Positions 50,903 to 60,377 of a DNA stretch of 64,000 nt are shown in pieces. A program made the translations under genes and the position numbers. The number at the start of each line of letters is the position of its first letter. The first letter of the stretch is position 1. The stretch is from the NCBI RefSeq assembly GCF_012641745.1, contig NZ_WEHZ01000009.1, positions 98,863-162,862 on the forward strand, in the 5' to 3' direction. The notes beneath the pieces are model-generated. The model was not told where the DNA came from and did no database searches. It saw only the letters and a program-made list of their open reading frames with translations. This DNA is from Pseudoalteromonas peptidolytica (GTDB taxonomy: Bacteria > Pseudomonadota > Gammaproteobacteria > Enterobacterales > Alteromonadaceae).

Positions 50903-51150
50903 AACATTTTATTCGTGCGCATGCGCGTTTACCTCGTTGGACCAGTGAAAACGCGCGCAGTTAACTATCAGTATGTAAAGAACTTATCAGCATTCTTCTA
51001 AATATACCATCTAGAAAAATGCGCATGCGCGTTTCCCAAACCTATTATCTCAAATCGAAAACAAATAACCTATTGATAAAAATAATATTTTTAATTTATT
51101 CATGCGTAAACGCGCAAAAATTTTTTCATTATTTCCCTTGATATCCTAGA
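50899..51150. other. Candidate attI/integrase upstream region with GC-rich palindromes
   Basis: The gap between the cassette core GTTATGT (minus strand, 50899-50905) and intI is where attI should lie. It contains the palindrome GCGCATGCGC twice (50917-50926 and 51021-51030, both followed by GTTT), and GCGCGTTTAC (50923-50932) mirrored by GTAAACGCGC (51106-51115). These stand out in AT-rich surroundings and could be integrase- or regulator-binding sites. Confidence 0.5.
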
Positions 51151-51163
51151 ACTTTAGATAATA

Positions 51164-51179
51164 CTGTATATATACACAG
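51164..51179 (+). promoter_or_regulatory. LexA (SOS) box upstream of the integron integrase
   Basis: CTGTATATATACACAG fits CTGT-N8-ACAG exactly and ends 22 bases before the intI ATG. SOS control of integron integrases through such a box is established. Confidence 0.88.
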
Positions 51180-51201
51180 CACTATGAGGTAAGGAGTTAT
51201 C

Positions 51202-51726
51202 ATGAGTCTAAAAAGCCCATTTCTGAAAGGCCTTCAGGAAGAAATGCGTATGCGTGGTTACAGCATTAGAACAGAAAAAACCTACCTATATTGGATTAAG
51301 GCATTCATTAACTTTCACCACAAGCGTCACCCTGAGACAATGGGAACGGAAGAGGTTACATAATTCTTAACTTTCCTTGCCAACCAACGAAATGTGGCTA
51401 TCAACACACAAAAAATTGCACTTAACGCGTTAGCCTATTTGTATCAGAAGCATTTGCACCATGAGCTTGGGGATTTAGGCTTTTGCTATGCCACTAAACA
51501 AAGACATTTACCTACGGTGTTATCCCCATCAGAAATCTCACTAATACTAAATGAACTTGATGGCCGCGATAGACTAATAATAGAACTACTCTATGGTAGC
51601 GGACTAAGAGTTTCAGAATGCCTCAGGTTACGTATCCAAGATATTGATATTGATAGAGCTTCGCTGACCGTTAGAGACGGAAAAGGGTATAAAGATTGGC
51701 AAACCACCCTCAGCAATAGATGCTAA
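51202..51726 (+). pseudogene. intI: Integron integrase IntI, inactivated
   Basis: Tyrosine recombinase of the IntI group. The ATG at 51202 has AAGGAG upstream. The frame reads SLKSPFLKGLQEEMRMRGYS onward, meets TAA at 51361-51363 (codon 54, between EEVT and FLTFLANQ, where Gln is usual), then continues in the same frame to 51726. YGSGLRVSECLRLRIQDIDI holds the first catalytic Arg. After ASLTVRDGKG the frame ends; the C-terminal half with the other Arg, the His residues, Tyr and the IntI-specific patch is missing. I found no clear remnant in 51727-51939. Full IntI is about 320 residues, only 174 codons remain. Confidence 0.9.
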
Positions 51727-51939
51727 AAAAGTTGGTTGCACATTCCACTGCTGAATCGAAATGGGGCTGGAATGAGTTGACTAAACGGCCGCTATGTAGA
51801 ATGAAGCTAACATTGACGACCGTCTCTTGTTTGCTCGAAGGCGAACTCTAAACCCGCTCTTTTTGACTGTAAGATCGGATACGATACTACCCTGTTTACT
51901 TGCACGAGCGTTGTTAGCGTTACTCTACTCTGTGCTTGA

Positions 51940-52374
51940 TCACCATTCGAAGAGGTGTGCCATTTTCGAAATCGTTTTCAGCCCAACGCCATGGCCATTT
52001 CGTTTGGCGTATAAATGTTGTAGTGACTTATCCCTAATTTCGCCAACGATCACTTCTTTAACTTGATAACCCATCGCAGTAGCCGCAGAGGCGTAAGCAA
52101 CAAATTCCCACTTTTTAATATTGGTGTTATCAACGACCACAAGCGGGATCCCCTCTGCTAGTGCGTTTATAAAACGGGCAAGATTTAAATTGTGGTACTC
52201 GGACAAGCGCTGCTTTTCAAAGTGATACTCACCATTTTCATTAACGAAAAAGTCGTCCGTTGAGCAAATAAAATACTGTGTTTCATCACCAGCAACTAAG
52301 TCATCAGCTAGCGTTTGCGCGTAATGCGATTTACCAGAGCCTGGTAGCCCCCTCAAAATAAAAACTTGTTTCAT
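51940..52374 (-). CDS. P-loop AAA_33-type kinase-like ATPase
   Basis: 144 residues. Walker A is ILRGLPGSGKSHYAQTLADD at the N-terminus; CSTDDFFVNENGEYHFE and LVVVDNTNIKKWEF are typical of the polynucleotide-kinase-like group related to N4BP2 proteins. The acidic and metal residues look intact. Cytosolic. The substrate is unknown. It lies on the right flank of the integron relic and has no cassette site of its own, so it is probably resident chromosome. Confidence 0.75.
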   Translation of the reverse strand: MKQVFILRGLPGSGKSHYAQTLADDLVAGDETQYFICSTDDFFVNENGEYHFEKQRLSEYHNLNLARFINALAEGIPLVVVDNTNIKKWEFVAYASAATAMGYQVKEVIVGEIRDKSLQHLYAKRNGHGVGLKTISKMAHLFEW

Positions 52375-52601
52375 CGAATTTTGAACGTCACTGTTAGTAT
52401 TATTTAAGTAATTTTTATCATCGGATGTTCATAATGCCACAACATCGGTATTTTTTCATGGTTTTAGTCGTTTAATTGAGTGTAGTTTTTTGCATTTCAG
52501 TGTTTTTTTATTTGTTCATCGCAGGTAAGATACGGCTTACATGACGATAAGACATTCTGTCTTTTAATTTACAAATAAAAAATAAATCATTTGGAGTAAA
52601 G

Positions 52602-53999
52602 ATGAGCCACACAGCGATAACGGAGCTACTAGCAGGCACCGTTGCGGTTGACAGCCAAGTTACAGTAAAAGGCTGGATCCGTACACGACGTGATTCAAAA
52701 GCAGGTATTTCATTTCTAGCCGTTCATGACGGTTCTTGTTTTGACCCTATTCAAGCCGTAGTCCCTAATTCGCTGAATAATTATGACGAAGTGACTCGTC
52801 TTACTGCTGGGTGTTCAGTAGCGGTGACTGGTGTGCTTGTACAATCTCAAGGTCAAGGCCAATCTTTTGAGATCCAAGCTAACAGTGTTGAGGTATTAGG
52901 CTGGGTCGAGAATCCTGATTCTTACCCAATGGCGGCAAAGCGCCATAGTATTGAATACTTACGCGAACATGCACACCTTCGCCCGCGCACTAACGTAATG
53001 GGCGCAGTGACACGTGTGCGTAACTGTCTTGCACAAGCAATTCACCGCTTCTATCACGAGCGTGGCTACCAGTGGATCAGCACACCTATCATTACCGCGA
53101 GTGACTGTGAAGGTGCAGGCGAGATGTTCCGTGTATCTACACTTGATATGAACAACCTACCACGCACAGACAAAGGCGATGTAGACTATTCAGAAGACTT
53201 TTTTGGTAAAGAAGCATTCTTGACGGTATCAGGTCAGCTTAACGGTGAAACCTACGCCAGTGCCCTTTCAAAAATCTACACGTTTGGCCCGACATTCCGC
53301 GCTGAGAACTCAAACACGTCTCGCCACCTAGCTGAGTTTTGGATGGTTGAGCCGGAAGTTGCGTTTGCCGACCTGAACGACATTGCAGCACTTGCAGAAG
53401 ATATGTTGAAGTATGTGTTTAAAGCAGTACTTGACGAACGTCGTGATGATATGGAATTTTTCGCACAACGCATCGAAAAAGATGCCATTACTCGCCTAGA
53501 GTCATTCATCGACAAAGACTTTGCTCAGGTAGATTACACAGATGCTATCGACATTCTTAAAGCATGTGATAAAGAGTTTGAATTCCCTGTTGAATGGGGC
53601 GTCGACTTACAGTCTGAGCACGAACGCTACCTAGCTGAAGTACACTTTAACGCACCGGTAGTAATCAAAAACTATCCTCGTGATATTAAAGCGTTCTACA
53701 TGCGTCAAAACGAAGACGGTAAAACCGTTGCCGCAATGGACGTTGTTGCACCTGGTATTGGTGAAATCATTGGTGGCTCACAACGTGAAGAGCGTTTAGA
53801 TGTGCTAGATGCGCGTCTTGAAGAAATGGGCTTGAACAAAGAAGATTACAGCTGGTACCGTGACCTACGTAAGTATGGAACAGTGCCTCACTCAGGCTTT
53901 GGTCTTGGCTTCGAGCGTTTGGTTGCATATGTAACGGGTATGGGCAACGTACGTGACGTGATTGCATTCCCACGCACAAAAGGTAGTGCAACGTACTAA
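52602..53999 (+). CDS. asnS: Asparaginyl-tRNA synthetase
   Basis: Class IIb synthetase that charges tRNA-Asn. 465 residues. An N-terminal OB-fold anticodon domain ([20 protein letters not shown]) is followed by the catalytic domain. Motif 2 is [19 protein letters not shown], and motif 3 is [20 protein letters not shown]; the end [15 protein letters not shown] is AsnRS-typical. The start has GGAG 8 bases upstream. Confidence 0.97.
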   Translation: MSHTAITELLAGTVAVDSQVTVKGWIRTRRDSKAGISFLAVHDGSCFDPIQAVVPNSLNNYDEVTRLTAGCSVAVTGVLVQSQGQGQSFEIQANSVEVLGWVENPDSYPMAAKRHSIEYLREHAHLRPRTNVMGAVTRVRNCLAQAIHRFYHERGYQWISTPIITASDCEGAGEMFRVSTLDMNNLPRTDKGDVDYSEDFFGKEAFLTVSGQLNGETYASALSKIYTFGPTFRAENSNTSRHLAEFWMVEPEVAFADLNDIAALAEDMLKYVFKAVLDERRDDMEFFAQRIEKDAITRLESFIDKDFAQVDYTDAIDILKACDKEFEFPVEWGVDLQSEHERYLAEVHFNAPVVIKNYPRDIKAFYMRQNEDGKTVAAMDVVAPGIGEIIGGSQREERLDVLDARLEEMGLNKEDYSWYRDLRKYGTVPHSGFGLGFERLVAYVTGMGNVRDVIAFPRTKGSATY

Positions 54000-54048
54000 G
54001 TCTTAGTAAATAGCCAGAGTTGCGCTCTTATCGACTTTGGTTAAATGT

Positions 54049-54077
54049 AAAAAGGCCTTCATTTAGAAGGCCTTTTT
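54049..54077. terminator. Bidirectional terminator between asnS and fklB
   Basis: Arms AAAAAGGCCTTC and GAAGGCCTTTTT, loop ATTTA, with T-runs on both strands in a convergent gap. Confidence 0.9.
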
Positions 54078-54100
54078 GTTTGTGTAACAAATACTATTTA

Positions 54101-54715
54101 TTACAAAACTTCTAGTAGCTCAACGTCGAAGATTAACGTTGAGAAAGGTGCGATTGATGCACCCGCACCGCGCTCACCGTATGCAAGCTCGTGTGGAATA
54201 TATAGACGCCATTTAGAGCCAGCAGGCATCATTTGTAGTGCCTCAGTCCAGCCTTTGATAACACCATTTACAGGGAATTCAGCTGGCTGACCACGCTCGT
54301 ATGAGCTATCAAACGTTGTACCGTTAATAAGTGTACCGTGGTAATGAACGCGTACTTTTGATTCCGCTTCAGGCTTAGCACCTTCGCCTGTTTCAACAAC
54401 CTCGTATTGAAGGCCAGACTCAGTTACCGTTACTTCTGCACGCTTTGCATTTTCCTCAAGGAATGCAATGCCCTCAGCAGCCAATACTTTCGCTTCTTCT
54501 TCACGACGCTGTTGGATCTCAGCATTGATCTTTTCAAATGCAGCTTGGATTTCAGGGATCTCAACGCGGAAGCTGTCACCAGCATAAGCGTCTTTCATAC
54601 CTTCGAATACAGAGTTAAGGTTTAAGCCTTCGAAAGGATTCGCTTTTAATTGCTCACCCATCTGTAAGCCAATACCATAGCTCGCTTTATCTGCGTCTGT
54701 GTTGAATTGAGACAT
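54101..54715 (-). CDS. fklB: FKBP-type peptidyl-prolyl isomerase (FklB/FKBP22 type)
   Basis: 204 residues. The N-terminal dimerisation region (DADKASYGIGLQMGEQL to about residue 95) is helical and charged. The FKBP fold follows: VRVHYHGTLINGTTFDSSY, FPVNGVIKGWTEALQMMPAG, WRLYIPHELAYGERGAG and STLIFDVELLEVL. No signal peptide, so cytosolic like E. coli FKBP22. Confidence 0.94.
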   Translation of the reverse strand: MSQFNTDADKASYGIGLQMGEQLKANPFEGLNLNSVFEGMKDAYAGDSFRVEIPEIQAAFEKINAEIQQRREEEAKVLAAEGIAFLEENAKRAEVTVTESGLQYEVVETGEGAKPEAESKVRVHYHGTLINGTTFDSSYERGQPAEFPVNGVIKGWTEALQMMPAGSKWRLYIPHELAYGERGAGASIAPFSTLIFDVELLEVL

Positions 54716-54824
54716 AGTCTTTCCATATTTTTATTTAACAAGAATTTATGATTGTATCACAGCAAAATTACTCAAGATACCGAAGCTGCTGGAATATCAA
54801 GCACTCGAGCTCAGCTGCAAAGAC

Positions 54825-54851
54825 AAAAAAACCGCTAACTAGCGGCTTTTT
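54825..54851 (-). terminator. Terminator overlapping the stop codon of the small membrane gene
   Basis: Arms CCGCTA and TAGCGG plus flanking A and T runs; the TAG stop is in the stem. Confidence 0.8.
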
Positions 54852-55218
54852 CTTCGGCGTATTGTTTGAGTTTTTTCATCACAAAGGTTGCAAACGGTAA
54901 TAACAAAACCAAGCCAACATTTAGCTCATCACTGTATTGACCTAAGCTACCAGTAAAATAGTGGCCAAAACCAATAACACCACACAATGCAATAACCACA
55001 CTCGCCAATTGCGGCCAGCTCTTTTCATATTTTGTTATTAAGTGGCCTGCAAGACAATTAAATAAAAACACATGTAATAGTGTCATCGTTATGTCTGGGT
55101 CTTGTTGCGAGTCAATCGATAGCGTAAGCGCCATGTTGAGACCACTAAGATAAAAATAACTAAATACAATCCAAAGAGAACTATGTTTTATTATTACAAT
55201 ATTACTAGCCGCTGACAT
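54835..55218 (-). CDS. Small hypothetical membrane protein
   Basis: 127 residues from the ATG at 55218, which has a strong GGAGG upstream. Four hydrophobic segments (SLWIVFSYFYLSGLNMAL, LLHVFLFNCLAGHLI, LASVVIALCGVIGFGHYF, VGLVLLLPFATFVM) and a basic C-terminus. No family recognised. It lies just downstream of tRNA-Ser on the same strand, after that gene's terminator. Confidence 0.62.
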   Translation of the reverse strand: MSAASNIVIIKHSSLWIVFSYFYLSGLNMALTLSIDSQQDPDITMTLLHVFLFNCLAGHLITKYEKSWPQLASVVIALCGVIGFGHYFTGSLGQYSDELNVGLVLLLPFATFVMKKLKQYAEEKAAS

Positions 55219-55234
55219 GTACGCCTCCAAACGA

Positions 55235-55261
55235 AAAAAACCGCCAAATAAAGGCGGTTTT
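55235..55261 (-). terminator. Terminator of tRNA-Ser
   Basis: On the minus strand AAAACCGCC, 7-base loop, GGCGGTTTT and further T, 10 bases after the tRNA 3' end. Confidence 0.85.
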
Positions 55262-55271
55262 GGGAATGAGG

Positions 55272-55362
55272 TGGCGGAGAGATAGGGATTTGAACCCTAG
55301 ATACGCTATTAACGTATGCCGGTTTTCAAGACCGGTGCTTTCAACCACTCAGCCATCTCTCC
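55272..55362 (-). tRNA. tRNA-Ser (anticodon UGA)
   Basis: The 91-nt class II tRNA has acceptor arms GGAGAGA and TCTCTCC, discriminator G and an encoded CCA. The anticodon stem CCGGT/ACCGG has loop CTTGAAA (anticodon TGA). The long variable arm ATACGTTAATAGCGTAT and T-loop GGTTCAAATCC are present. Confidence 0.97.
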
Positions 55363-55444
55363 GTTGTTGGCGCGCATTTTATGGATTAAATACCCGCTTG
55401 TAAAGCTCTATTTTGATTTTTGCATTTAATCGAGCAAATTACAG

Positions 55445-55816
55445 TCAATAATATTGTTTTGGTCTCTTAGCTATATAGGCAAACACACTACTCGCCACAA
55501 CCACTCCAATAATAATGATCCCCGAGTCAATCATACCAACAACGGCATTTTTTGCCGGTAACACCCGCTCAATGATGACAGGTATTGTCGACACTAATAC
55601 CACGGTACTAAGGACTTTAAATGCTCTAGAGAAGTCGAATCGCTTGGTATAACTCATCCATGTAGTTAATACACCTAATACTATGATTGGTGCAAGTAGG
55701 CTCATCCAAATTTGGCTGGTATAGCTTGAAAGCATCACAGTCGCGGAGCATCCTATTAGGCTCCAAATGATCCAGGCAGTCCAATTTTCCCGTTCTTTTA
55801 AAAATAAATTACCCAT
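55445..55816 (-). CDS. Small hypothetical membrane protein
   Basis: 123 residues with four hydrophobic segments (WIIWSLIGCSATVMLS, IWMSLLAPIIVLGVLTTW, VLSTVVLVSTIPVII, IDSGIIIIGVVVASSVFAYI) and a basic end KRPKQYY. No family recognised. It stands alone upstream of tRNA-Ser on the same strand. Confidence 0.6.
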   Translation of the reverse strand: MGNLFLKERENWTAWIIWSLIGCSATVMLSSYTSQIWMSLLAPIIVLGVLTTWMSYTKRFDFSRAFKVLSTVVLVSTIPVIIERVLPAKNAVVGMIDSGIIIIGVVVASSVFAYIAKRPKQYY

Positions 55817-55996
55817 GACACATCTTCTTTCAATTAGCTTATTATTTTTTATTGTTATAGAAAACAGGATTTACTGTCTTAGAGTAGCAAACATAATGGC
55901 TATAAAACAACCACATCGACTGAGACAGTTTAATTTGTGGAAAGTTCAAGAAAAAATACCAAAGTATCCGTTACCACAGCATTAATCATTGCACAA

Positions 55997-56024
55997 AAAA
56001 AGCACAGCTTTTGCTGTGCTTTTT
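55997..56024 (-). terminator. Terminator of the RND efflux operon
   Basis: Arms AAAAGCACAGC and GCTGTGCTTTT with loop TTT, 25 bases after the permease stop; T-run on the minus strand. Confidence 0.85.
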
Positions 56025-56048
56025 AGGGGTTATTTTGAAGTGATAAAG

Positions 56049-59000
56049 TTAACTGTCTGCTTTATCAAGTTCATCTACTAATAACTTGGTTTCATCAGCT
56101 CTTGGTTTAGTGAATCTAGCTAATCCAAGATAAACGACAGGTGTTAGGTATAAAGTAAAGAATACAGCTAACCCAAGACCACCAAACACTACCCAACCAA
56201 TTGCATTTCTCGACTCAGCACCTGCGCCAACCGATAAAATCAACGGTAATGCACCTAGTAATGTCGACACTAATGTCATCATGATCGGACGTAAACGTAT
56301 CACCGCAGCCTCTTCTACTGCTTGCCTAACAGTACGTCCTTTGTCACGTAATTGATCCGCGAATTCAACCAATAAAATTGCATTTTTAGCAATTAGCCCT
56401 ATCAGCATGACTAAACCAATTTGAGAATAGATATTAAGTGAAGTGCCGGTTAGATAAAGTGCGAGTATCGCTGAGGAGATCCCAAACGGCACGGTTATCA
56501 TCACAACAACCGCACTATTCACGCTTTCAAATTGTGCAGCAAGTACTAGCAATACAATTAAAAAGGCCAACACGTAAGTCAATAACACCTCATTAGCAGT
56601 CTCTTCAAACGTTAACGCTTCCCCTTTGAACGCCAAGGTTACGCTATCCGGTAAGCTACGCTCTGCTAGCGTGCGTAACTGTTCAACTACTTCAGCCATT
56701 GGTATTGCTTCAGGCTGCTTCATATCAAGCTCAATACTACGACGCTGAGCATGACGCTCAAGCTCAGCCGCAACGCCCTCTTCTACAATTACCGCGAGGC
56801 TACTGAGTGGGACTAACGCACCAGAGCGACTACCCACGTAGAGATTGGCCAAGTCACTGGGATCTCGAATAGTATGATTTTGTGCTTGGAGCATGATAGG
56901 AATAGATTGATCGCCAACATTAAGGTCGGCAACATCATCTCCATTGATTGCAGCCCTCAGAGTGGTTGAGATGTCACTCAAACTCACACCAAGCTCTTCT
57001 GCTCTGCGGCGGTCAATGTTAACACGAAGCTGAGGTTGCGAAGGTTGATAAGATATTTGTACAGGAGCCGCATCCGGCATTTCTTTTTCAACTAAGGCAG
57101 CAAACGTCTGCGCTGCTTTGAATATTTCAAGGTAGTCATTACCAAGTAACGCAAGTTCAATTCCCCCACCTTGACCTCTTAGGTTTAGGCTATTTGCGCC
57201 AAAAGCGCGTGCCGGGGCACCTAGAATATTACCAAGGGGAGCTCGGATTTTGTCAATAATCTCTTGTTGTGAGAAATGCCTTTCATCCCAGTGCTTTAAT
57301 GGCACAGTAATAAACACGATATTGGGATCCCACTGGCCAACTACAGTGTAAATAGACTCTATCTCGCCACTCTCTACAAACGGTAACAAAATGTCTTCCA
57401 TTTGCTTGGCTTGCCTATCCATAAAGTTAAGACCAACACCGTCAGGTCCTCTGGCGAATATTCGGATCTTGCCTCTGTCTTCTGATGGTAACAGCTCATT
57501 GTCTAGCTGTGTATACAGCGCGCCTGATAGTCCAGCGATAATCACAAATATGCCAAACGTAAGCCAAGCATGATCTAGTACCCAATGGATCGTACCACGG
57601 TACCAAGTCGCGAGCTTAACTCCCGCTGCAGAGAAAATGTGCTTTTTACCATCTTGTTTTAATTTTAGCTTTGAAGTCAGTGCCGGTACTAACGATAAAG
57701 CTACAAACGAGGAAATAATCACAGCTCCTGCCAGCACACCACCAAACTCTCTAAATAATCGACCAGCCGTTGAGGGTAAAAAGGCAATGGGCACAAATAC
57801 CGCAGCCAATACTGCTGTTGTGGCCACCACAGCAAAAAAGACTTCTCGGGTGCCTAATACCGCCGCTGCACGACGGCCAATCCCTTCCCCGCGACGACGC
57901 TGGATATTCTCACTGACTACGATGGCATCATCAACAATAAGCCCTGTCGCCAAGACTAATGCCAGCAGAGTAAGAACATTCACTGAAAATCCCAGCGCCC
58001 AAATAAGTGCCAGCGAGCCGATCAGCGCAACTGGGATGGCAAAAGCAGGGATCAGCGTTGCACGCCATGAACCGATAAAAACCCACAGTGTGAACACGAC
58101 TAGTAATATAGTTATCACCAAAGAGCTAAGCACTTCATCCACTGACGAACGAATAAACTGGGCATCATCAGAGGTAACAGAAAGCGCGAGATCAGGAAAT
58201 CGTGCTTTAGTTTTCTCAACAAGCTGTAGCACTTCATCGGAGATCTCAATGGTGTTGGACTGGGCTTGACGAATAATTTCAAGACCAATGACAGGTTCAC
58301 CATCTAGCCGTACCATAGAGCGAGGATCTGCTGGACCGAAATACACAGACGCAATGTCTCCAATGCGTGTATCACCTCGAATGATGATGTCACTGATCTG
58401 CTCTGCGGTAATAGAGGTCGCGTCTGCACGAACAATCAGCTGCTGGTCATCTGATTTCAAGCTACCGGCAGGCACATCAAATGGCGCTTGTTTAAGTGCA
58501 GCTGCTACATCTGGCACTGTTAAGTTAAAACTTGTCAACTTGAGTGGATCAAGTCTTACCCTAAGCACTCGCTCTCGGTCACCGTTGAGGCGAACATCTG
58601 CAACACCTGGAATGGTTAAAAATTGTGGTGCTAAATCTTTCTCAACACGCTCGGTTAGACCTTCAAGTGTCAATGAAGCCGAGCTTACCGTTAAAGACAC
58701 AACAGCTTCAGCGTCATTATCCGCTTTTATTATCGAAACACGCTCAACTTCTTCAGGCAACTCTCTTTGTACTCGCGATACAGATTCACGGGTCTCGTTT
58801 GCCGCATCATCGAGGTTAATCCCAGGACGAAACTCAACAACGATGCGCGCATTATTTTCTTCGCTTTGTGCACGGATACTTTTGACTCCGCTTACCCGAG
58901 CTACTGCGCCCTCTAGCTTACTGGTTACTTCGGTATCGACAGTTTCAGGAGAGCCACCAGGAAAAGAAGCTGAAACAGTTAATCTTGGCCTATCTACATC

Positions 59001-59141
59001 TGGCAATTCCCGTACTTCTACACCGGCTAATGCCGCAATTCCCGCAATAATGATTAACAAATTTAAAACGACGATAAGTACCGGACGGCGAATGGCCATT
59101 GACGGTAAATCTTGTAGTTGTGGTAAATCAGGCTTGGTCAC
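56049..59141 (-). CDS. RND family efflux permease (HAE1 type)
   Basis: Proton-driven trimeric inner-membrane pump, 1030 residues, with two repeats of one plus five membrane helices around large periplasmic domains. The proton-relay DD is in ATGLIVDDAIVVSENIQRR. FPGGSPETVDTEVTSKLE is the first porter-domain motif, and MLIGLIAKNAILLVEFADQL is the second-half equivalent with a Lys. It forms a pair with the adaptor gene 3 bp upstream. No outer-membrane channel gene or regulator is adjacent, so it likely uses a TolC encoded elsewhere. The substrate is not predictable. Confidence 0.93.
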   Translation of the reverse strand: MTKPDLPQLQDLPSMAIRRPVLIVVLNLLIIIAGIAALAGVEVRELPDVDRPRLTVSASFPGGSPETVDTEVTSKLEGAVARVSGVKSIRAQSEENNARIVVEFRPGINLDDAANETRESVSRVQRELPEEVERVSIIKADNDAEAVVSLTVSSASLTLEGLTERVEKDLAPQFLTIPGVADVRLNGDRERVLRVRLDPLKLTSFNLTVPDVAAALKQAPFDVPAGSLKSDDQQLIVRADATSITAEQISDIIIRGDTRIGDIASVYFGPADPRSMVRLDGEPVIGLEIIRQAQSNTIEISDEVLQLVEKTKARFPDLALSVTSDDAQFIRSSVDEVLSSLVITILLVVFTLWVFIGSWRATLIPAFAIPVALIGSLALIWALGFSVNVLTLLALVLATGLIVDDAIVVSENIQRRRGEGIGRRAAAVLGTREVFFAVVATTAVLAAVFVPIAFLPSTAGRLFREFGGVLAGAVIISSFVALSLVPALTSKLKLKQDGKKHIFSAAGVKLATWYRGTIHWVLDHAWLTFGIFVIIAGLSGALYTQLDNELLPSEDRGKIRIFARGPDGVGLNFMDRQAKQMEDILLPFVESGEIESIYTVVGQWDPNIVFITVPLKHWDERHFSQQEIIDKIRAPLGNILGAPARAFGANSLNLRGQGGGIELALLGNDYLEIFKAAQTFAALVEKEMPDAAPVQISYQPSQPQLRVNIDRRRAEELGVSLSDISTTLRAAINGDDVADLNVGDQSIPIMLQAQNHTIRDPSDLANLYVGSRSGALVPLSSLAVIVEEGVAAELERHAQRRSIELDMKQPEAIPMAEVVEQLRTLAERSLPDSVTLAFKGEALTFEETANEVLLTYVLAFLIVLLVLAAQFESVNSAVVVMITVPFGISSAILALYLTGTSLNIYSQIGLVMLIGLIAKNAILLVEFADQLRDKGRTVRQAVEEAAVIRLRPIMMTLVSTLLGALPLILSVGAGAESRNAIGWVVFGGLGLAVFFTLYLTPVVYLGLARFTKPRADETKLLVDELDKADS

Positions 59142-59144
59142 AGT

Positions 59145-60161
59145 TTATTCCCTCGCCAGCGCATTTGTAATTGCAATCTCATGACCAGGACGAAGTCGTT
59201 GCACCCCTTCAACAACCAATAACTCTCTTGCTGCTAACTCCCCAGACACCAGTAACTTGCCGGGTAAGCGTTGCTGGATTTTCACATCAACCCGTTTAGC
59301 TTTACCATTTTCTTCTTTCCATACATAAGGACCTGTTGCTCCCCACAGAAGCGCAGCTTCTGGGATAACTGCAAATTCTTGGCCTAGCAAAGTTAGAGAT
59401 ACTCTAAAGCTCATGCCCGGTAAAAACCGCGCATTTTGATTGTCGAAAATGGCTTTCACTCTCAAGGTTCTTGCTGTCGGGTCTATCCGCGAGTCCATCT
59501 GAGCTATATCAGCACTAATGCGGGTGTCATTATCATTCCATGGTGTTAGTAGAACGTTATCAATCTCTTTGAGCATGCTGTAAGCCGATTCAGGTGCTGC
59601 AAATTGAACGTAAAGTTTGTCGAAATTATCAATACTGGCAATCGCGGTTTGTGTTGTAATACGGTCGCCCACTTCAACGTCAGTTAACCCCATCACGCCA
59701 CTAAACGGCGCAATAACGCGGCGATCTTCAAGCTCGTTTTCGGCTTGTACTACTGCAACTTTTGCAAGATCACGCTCTGTTACCGCCTTATCTAACTCAT
59801 TGATAGGCACGGCTCCGCGCTTTTGGCTGTCGGTCAAACGCTCAACTGTACGTTGTGCATCAGCCAAGCGAATTTGTGCTTCTTTCAGCGCAGCTTTTTG
59901 ACGGCGTGAATCTAATTCAAGTAACAAGGTGCCTGCTTCTACATGGTCGCCCGGACTAAAATGCACGGCGGTTACCTTGTCTCCTGTTGCGGGATAAAGT
60001 ATGACTGATTGGATCGCTTCTGCATTGCCTACAGCTTGGATTTGCTCACTGCTACTTTCAAATTGAATTGGCTCTGCAATCACTTGCGAAGGTTTTGCCT
60101 GCACGGCGCTGGTTATCAACATGGTAGCTACAATAGCTACCAAGCGCGTTACTTTACACAT
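59145..60161 (-). CDS. RND efflux periplasmic adaptor (membrane fusion protein)
   Basis: 338 residues. A signal peptide (MCKVTRLVAIVATMLITSAVQA) lacks a lipobox Cys. The biotinyl-lipoyl half motifs are TAVHFSPGDHVEAGTLLLELD and RVIAPFSGVMGLTDVEVGD, flanking a helical hairpin (about 85-145), followed by beta-barrel and membrane-proximal domains. It links the permease to the outer-membrane channel. First gene of the operon. Confidence 0.92.
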   Translation of the reverse strand: MCKVTRLVAIVATMLITSAVQAKPSQVIAEPIQFESSSEQIQAVGNAEAIQSVILYPATGDKVTAVHFSPGDHVEAGTLLLELDSRRQKAALKEAQIRLADAQRTVERLTDSQKRGAVPINELDKAVTERDLAKVAVVQAENELEDRRVIAPFSGVMGLTDVEVGDRITTQTAIASIDNFDKLYVQFAAPESAYSMLKEIDNVLLTPWNDNDTRISADIAQMDSRIDPTARTLRVKAIFDNQNARFLPGMSFRVSLTLLGQEFAVIPEAALLWGATGPYVWKEENGKAKRVDVKIQQRLPGKLLVSGELAARELLVVEGVQRLRPGHEIAITNALARE

Positions 60162-60377
60162 ATTAACCTTATAAACTACCTTTATTTTAGCTGCTTTGAG
60201 TGTAACAGTTATTCACTCAAACCAAGATAAACTATTCGATAACACACAGTATAAGTGCGATAAAATGCAGTATGCCTTACAGTGGCCTAAAGAAAAGATA
60301 AGCCCCTGTAAAGTAAGGTAAAGTTATGTAAAGATAGTGGTCAAAATGAGCGCGATAGGCATTCGCGCTGTGGTTTT

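Noticed and set aside
51727..51939. Possible remnant of the IntI C-terminal half
   Set aside because: I translated it in the likely frames and saw no box II, no Tyr region and no IntI-specific patch.
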